The notes beneath the pieces are model-generated. The model saw nothing but the letters and a program-made list of their open reading frames with translations. It searched no databases and had not been told where the DNA came from. Positions 6,258-8,921 of a stretch of 8,921 bases of DNA are shown piece by piece. The stretch covers positions 1 through 8,921 of the forward strand of contig JAQVZK010000082.1 of assembly GCA_028708195.1 (NCBI GenBank), in the 5' to 3' direction. The stretch's first letter is position 1, and each line of letters opens with the position of its first letter. The DNA comes from Desulfovibrio sp. (GTDB lineage: Bacteria > Desulfobacterota > Desulfovibrionia > Desulfovibrionales > Desulfovibrionaceae). The position numbers and the translations under genes were made by a program.

Positions 6258-7643
6258 CTAGATTCCCACCAGCTTGGTGGCGTTGAACAGGCCCTTGGGG
6301 TCAAGAGCGCGACGCAGCCGCTGCGAGAACAAGATGGTGCCGCGCGAAGTTTCTTTTTCCATCCATTTGGACTTGGCAGTACCGATGCCGTGCTCGCCAG
6401 AAAGGGTACCGTTGAGCTTGAGGGCCACATCAAACATTTCGTCAATGGCCTCTTCAACGCGGTGGTACTCGTCCTTGTCGCGCTTGTCGCAAAGGAAGGT
6501 GGGGTGCAGGTTGCCGTCACCAGCGTGACCAAAGGTGCCCACTTCAACCCTGTACTTGGCGGCGATGTCGTTAACGGCCTTCATCATGGCAGGGATCTGC
6601 GAACGCGGTACAGTCGCGTCTTCAAGAACCGTGGTGGGACGGCAGCGGGCCAGCACGGGCAATGCCATGCGGCGGGCTTCCCACAACTTGAATTTTTCTT
6701 CGGCGTCCTTGGGCACATGCACGGCGGTGGCGCGGTTGGTCTTGAGCACACGCTCCACGGCTTCGGCGTCGTCGGCCACCTGGGCGGGGTGTCCGTCCAC
6801 TTCGATAAGCAGAATGGCCCCGGCTTCACGCGGCAGACCGGCCTTGGTAAAGTCGTCCACGCGCACGATGGTGTTGTTGTCCAGAAGCTCCAGTGTGCAA
6901 GGCACAACGTGGGCGGCAATAATGCCCGCCACAGCTTCGGCGGCGTCCTGCACGTTGTCAAACACGGCCATGAGCGCCTTGGAGGCCTTGGGCGGGGGCA
7001 CAAGCTTGAAAATGGCCTGCGAAATAATGCCCAGCGTACCTTCAGACTGCACCATCATGCCGGCCAGGTTGTAGCCGGTGACGCACTTGACCGTGCGCGA
7101 ACCAGACTTGACAATCTCGCCGGTGGCGTCAAAAAATTCGATACCCATGAGGTAATCTTTGGTAACGCCGTACTTGAGGCCACGCAGGCCGCCAGCGTTT
7201 TCAGCAATATTGCCGCCCATGGTCGACACAGCCTGAGAACCGGGATCCGGGGGGTAAAACAAATTTTTCTTGGCCACTTCGGCGGCAAACTGGGCAGTGA
7301 TAACGCCAGGCTCAACCACAGCATAGAGGTCGTCAGAGTTGATCTCAAGAATGCGGTTCAGCCCGGTGGTCAAAATGACCACGGTATCAGAATTGTCAGG
7401 AATGGTGCCGCCGGAAAGGTTGGTGCCCGCGCCGCGAACGGTCATGGGCAGGCCATTGTCATACAGTTTTTTTACACAGACGCCCAACTGCTCGGCAGAG
7501 GTCGGACGCAGCACAAAGGCGGGCACCACAGGGGTAAGCACCGCCGAATCATATGAATAGCTCAGCCGGTCAGCTTCAGAGCTAAACACATTTTCTTTGC
7601 CAATGAGGTCTTCAAAATCCCTTATCAACGCCTGGCTTGCCAT
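6258..7643 (-). CDS. glcD: FAD-linked D-lactate/glycolate dehydrogenase, GlcD/Dld type
   Basis: A 461-residue member of the VAO/PCMH flavoprotein fold with FAD-oxidase C-terminal domain. FAD-binding motifs appear in order: RGAGTNLSGG (70-79), PPDPGSQ (131-137), GGNIAENAGG (143-152), VTGYNL (188-193) and SEGTLGI (200-206). The C-terminal domain has the conserved GHAGDGNLHP (372-381) and GEHGIG (416-421) that contribute active-site histidines in the family. It oxidises a 2-hydroxyacid to the 2-oxoacid, here most likely lactate to pyruvate given the downstream LUD genes; glycolate is the alternative. The frame is open to 7748, but the start at 7643 is chosen because AAGGAGG (7648-7654) stands 4 nt upstream and family homology begins there. 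It is the first gene of the operon. A similar gene in D. vulgaris is known as Dld-II (from memory). Confidence 0.9.
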   Translation of the reverse strand: MASQALIRDFEDLIGKENVFSSEADRLSYSYDSAVLTPVVPAFVLRPTSAEQLGVCVKKLYDNGLPMTVRGAGTNLSGGTIPDNSDTVVILTTGLNRILEINSDDLYAVVEPGVITAQFAAEVAKKNLFYPPDPGSQAVSTMGGNIAENAGGLRGLKYGVTKDYLMGIEFFDATGEIVKSGSRTVKCVTGYNLAGMMVQSEGTLGIISQAIFKLVPPPKASKALMAVFDNVQDAAEAVAGIIAAHVVPCTLELLDNNTIVRVDDFTKAGLPREAGAILLIEVDGHPAQVADDAEAVERVLKTNRATAVHVPKDAEEKFKLWEARRMALPVLARCRPTTVLEDATVPRSQIPAMMKAVNDIAAKYRVEVGTFGHAGDGNLHPTFLCDKRDKDEYHRVEEAIDEMFDVALKLNGTLSGEHGIGTAKSKWMEKETSRGTILFSQRLRRALDPKGLFNATKLVGI

Positions 7644-7733
7644 GAGGCCTCCTTGAACATCTGTATTCTGTATAATGGAGGGCGCAGCCCGCGCGCCCCA
7701 CTCGACAACCCGGACACACCCCGGGCACGTGTG

Positions 7734-7751
7734 CGATTGGTTGCCCAATCG
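7734..7751. promoter_or_regulatory. Candidate operator: CGATTGG-N4-CCAATCG dyad
   Basis: A perfect 7-bp inverted repeat (7734-7740 and 7745-7751) with a 4-nt centre TTGC lies about 90 bp upstream of the glcD-like start codon. It is just downstream of the AT-rich TATATAAC (7776-7783, minus), a position suited to a repressor. ATTGG/CCAAT half-sites resemble those of FadR-type GntR regulators such as PdhR or LldR, but those use a 5-nt centre, so the match is suggestive only. As RNA it would also form a small hairpin in the leader. Confidence 0.35.
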
Positions 7752-7942
7752 GTTAGCTTTTCTACGAGAATAAAGTTATATATCTGCGATTACCAGCCTT
7801 GCATAGGGGATGGGCCTAAAAACTTTGGTATCACTAGCAGACCCCTTCCATATGTTCTCGCCCCTCAGGGAACAACCTCATGAAAAACCAGCAACAACAT
7901 AAAAGGAAAAAAATTTGGGGCTGAAAAAATTTCTACTCTGAA

Positions 7943-7970
7943 AAATGCAAGAAGGAACTTTCTGGCATTT
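7943..7970. repeat. 28-bp imperfect inverted repeat
   Basis: The arms AAATGCAAGAA (7943-7953) and TTCTGGCATTT (7960-7970) pair at 10 of 11 positions around a 6-nt centre GGAACT. The outer GCATTT half recurs in the heptamer cluster about 100-180 bp further from the operon. It may be a protein binding site; the orientation and target are unknown. Confidence 0.4.
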
Positions 7971-8070
7971 GCCGGGCATTTTCACCCTGACAGACTCCGC
8001 CGACTGCGTGCGCATGGGCCGTCCTGAAGCCACGTCTGTGCAGTTCGCTCCAAATCCTTAAACACCGAGC

Positions 8071-8151
8071 ATTTGCACGCCCTCACGTATTTGCAGCCGC
8101 AACGGATTTGCACATATATGCGCCAAAAAGAGCGTGTGCGCCGCTGCAAAT
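8071..8151. repeat. Cluster of four ATTTGCA/TGCAAAT heptamers
   Basis: ATTTGCA occurs at 8071-8077, 8089-8095 and 8106-8112, spaced 18 and 17 bp start to start, and inverted as TGCAAAT at 8145-8151. The first and last copies extend to GCATTTGC on opposite strands, and the same octamer is at 7966-7973. The near-regular spacing in noncoding DNA suggests a multi-site regulator array, but no regulator can be named. Confidence 0.4.
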
Positions 8152-8313
8152 GCGCACTCTCGAAAATTCTCTGTTATAGATAAATAATACCTTAGGCCCT
8201 GGCGTCAATGCGACCGCCAGCGCAAAAAGAGCTGAAAAGCGCGGCACGCGCGACAACAGCACAAGCGCCCCACGCGTGACGGAAAAGCAAGCCTGCGCCA
8301 CATAGCCCACAAG

Positions 8314-8354
8314 GCAAGGCCCCTTTTTTCAGCAACTGAAAAAAGGGGCCTTGC
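8314..8354 (-). terminator. 19-bp hairpin downstream of fliW, probable terminator
   Basis: A perfect 19-bp inverted repeat (8314-8332 and 8336-8354) with a 3-nt loop begins about 42 bp after the fliW stop. The stem holds a GGGGCC core and a six-base A/T run near the loop. There is no T-tract beyond the stem in the fliW direction (the A run at 8355-8360 is on the 5' side in the transcript), so it deviates from a textbook intrinsic terminator and could also be a 3'-end stabilising hairpin. Confidence 0.65.
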
Positions 8355-8396
8355 AAAAAACCAAGACAACGTATCGCCGTCTATGGCAAAAAAGAG

Positions 8397-8897
8397 CTAT
8401 TCTGGCGAGGTGGTTTCGCTTTTTTCTTCCTGCCCGCTTTCTCCCACGGGCTTGAGACCATGCATATAGACCTGCTGCGGGCCATCGGCGCACTGAGGCA
8501 CCTGAAGCCCCAGACGGGCCTGAAAGTTGATAACAATAGGTCCTGCCAGGTTAAGCACCGCCGCTTCAGGTTGCCCCGCCGGGATGGAGACGGTCACCAG
8601 AATGGCCGTTTCATCCAGCCCCGCTATTTGCAGGAGCTGCTTTTCAGCTTCACCCACAGAGGGTATATAGGCAGTTTTTTCCATAAAGCTGTATGGGTCG
8701 GCCACCAGCAGGCCCACCATTGGATTGCTTGTGCTCTGCAAAATAAGCAGAGGCGCTTCAGGACGGATTTGTAGCAGAATGAAATCTCTCTCATTCTCGA
8801 ACCCGGCCAGACCGCGAGGAAAATGCACAACCTTTTCGGCATCGATACTGCGCCGCCCAAGGCGGGTATCGATCTCTATTTCTTTGTTTCGTGCCAT
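8397..8897 (-). CDS. fliW: Flagellar assembly factor FliW, CsrA antagonist
   Basis: This 166-residue protein matches the FliW family along its length: an acidic N-terminal start (MARNKEIEIDTRLG), the VVHFPRGLAGFE segment at 23-34, then LLILQSTSNPMVGLLVADP at 50-68, and the diagnostic LNLAGPIVIN at 115-124. It is slightly longer than the usual length of about 150, the excess being a hydrophilic Glu/Ser/Thr tail from about 150. FliW binds and inhibits the translational regulator CsrA and also binds flagellin, so linking CsrA activity to filament assembly; it acts in the cytosol. The ATG at 8897 is the first possible start because an in-frame TGA lies at 8901-8903. Only a weak GGTGG about 10 nt upstream serves as a ribosome site, which fits coupling to the overlapping csrA frame. 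Confidence 0.92.
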   Translation of the reverse strand: MARNKEIEIDTRLGRRSIDAEKVVHFPRGLAGFENERDFILLQIRPEAPLLILQSTSNPMVGLLVADPYSFMEKTAYIPSVGEAEKQLLQIAGLDETAILVTVSIPAGQPEAAVLNLAGPIVINFQARLGLQVPQCADGPQQVYMHGLKPVGESGQEEKSETTSPE

Positions 8898-8921
8898 AAT
8901 TCAGCAGCCACCATAAGGTCG
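8876..8921 (-). CDS. csrA: 3' end of CsrA (carbon storage regulator), cut by right edge
   Basis: In a different frame from fliW, the minus strand reads DLMVAAELWHETKK and then stops at TAG (8876-8878), overlapping the first seven codons of fliW by 22 nt. From memory, Desulfovibrio CsrA proteins carry a C-terminal extension ending in a similar L-A-A-A-K-L-W segment, and csrA normally sits directly upstream of fliW. Only 14 residues are visible, none from the RNA-binding core, so the call depends on this short match and on gene order. CsrA binds GGA-containing sites in mRNA leaders, including flagellin mRNA. The overlap suggests that ribosomes finishing csrA restart on fliW, keeping regulator and antagonist in proportion. 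Confidence 0.65.
   Translation of the reverse strand, partial: DLMVAAELWHETKK

Larger units (their letters stand above)
7655..8313. other. Long regulatory intergenic region upstream of the lactate operon
   Basis: About 660 bp between the fliW terminator and the first operon gene has no supported gene on either strand. It is locally AT-rich (7760-7785, 7880-7970, 8160-8190), contains several A-tracts of 5-7 bases (7883-7887, 7907-7913, 7924-7929, 7941-7945) and holds the dyads and heptamer cluster listed separately. The operon promoter must lie here, but no clear sigma-70 hexamer pair was found on the minus strand. TATATAAC at 7776-7783 (minus) is the most plausible -10 by eye but lacks a good -35. 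TTGACG at 8203-8208 (minus) is a good -35 with only a poor hexamer at 17 bp. Confidence 0.5.

Noticed and set aside
5106..7556. 816-codon open frame on the plus strand, antisense to the GlcF-like and GlcD-like genes
   Set aside because: Same reasoning: a shadow of GC-biased codons, His-rich, no recognisable domain, and spans two real genes on the other strand.
7671..7676. Perfect TATAAT on the plus strand
   Set aside because: It points away from the operon towards a stretch with no plus-strand gene, and no -35 hexamer lies at a workable distance.
7644..7748. Upstream start at 7748 for the GlcD-like gene
   Set aside because: The extra 35 residues do not look like the family, overlap the candidate operator, and the AAGGAGG site fits the ATG at 7643.
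7901..7945. A-tracts that could give intrinsic DNA curvature
   Set aside because: Centres are about 16-17 bp apart, not in phase with the helical repeat of about 10.5 bp, so strong curvature is not expected.
7964..7979. TGGCA...GGGCAT resembling a sigma-54 promoter on the plus strand
   Set aside because: GG-N10-GC spacing is present but the -12 half lacks TT, and no plus-strand gene lies downstream.
8083..8310. 75-codon minus-strand frame between fliW and the lactate operon
   Set aside because: No ribosome site, low-complexity hydrophobic start, and it runs through the heptamer cluster; not recognisable as a protein.

Overview
The window reads like a chromosomal stretch of a Desulfovibrio-type sulfate reducer (Desulfovibrionaceae). 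The basis is an incomplete-oxidiser lactate/2-hydroxyacid dehydrogenase operon whose LUD protein is fused to ferredoxin and CCG domains, next to a csrA-fliW pair of the kind found in flagellar loci. The assignment rests on recognised protein families and gene order, not on a search.

Left part, plus strand (1-1713): the C-terminal end of an unidentified gene with a Pro/Ala/Lys tail; a leader region with a consensus-like -35 box; a small exported protein of unknown function (signal peptide at 547-625); and a 134-residue cysteine- and tryptophan-containing orphan protein at 1309. None of these could be assigned a function. The stretch 1714-2025 has no convincing gene. A perfect 15-bp hairpin at 2026-2059 separates these genes from the convergent minus-strand operon.

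Central part, minus strand (7643 down to 2081): four genes in one apparent operon. In transcription order they are a GlcD/Dld-type FAD-linked lactate (or glycolate) dehydrogenase, a GlcF-like Fe-S/CCG subunit, a LutC/LldG-like LUD protein, and a LutB-LutA fusion (LdhH type) that carries a LUD domain, two 4Fe-4S motifs and two CCG domains. The first pair and the second pair each look like a complete lactate-oxidising unit that yields pyruvate and passes electrons through Fe-S clusters to the respiratory chain. An 85-bp gap with two GC-rich hairpins lies between the pairs; the other junctions are 3-9 bp and have strong Shine-Dalgarno sites.

Upstream of the operon (7644-8396) is about 750 bp with no supported gene. 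It holds several unexplained signals: a CGATTGG/CCAATCG dyad near the first gene, a 28-bp imperfect dyad, and a cluster of four ATTTGCA/TGCAAAT heptamers.

Right edge, minus strand: fliW, ended by a 19-bp perfect inverted repeat. Its first codons overlap by 22 nt the 3' end of another reading frame whose 14 visible residues look like a Desulfovibrio CsrA tail. That makes csrA and its protein antagonist fliW an overlapping, probably translationally coupled pair. No mobile element, CRISPR array, tRNA or rRNA was seen.
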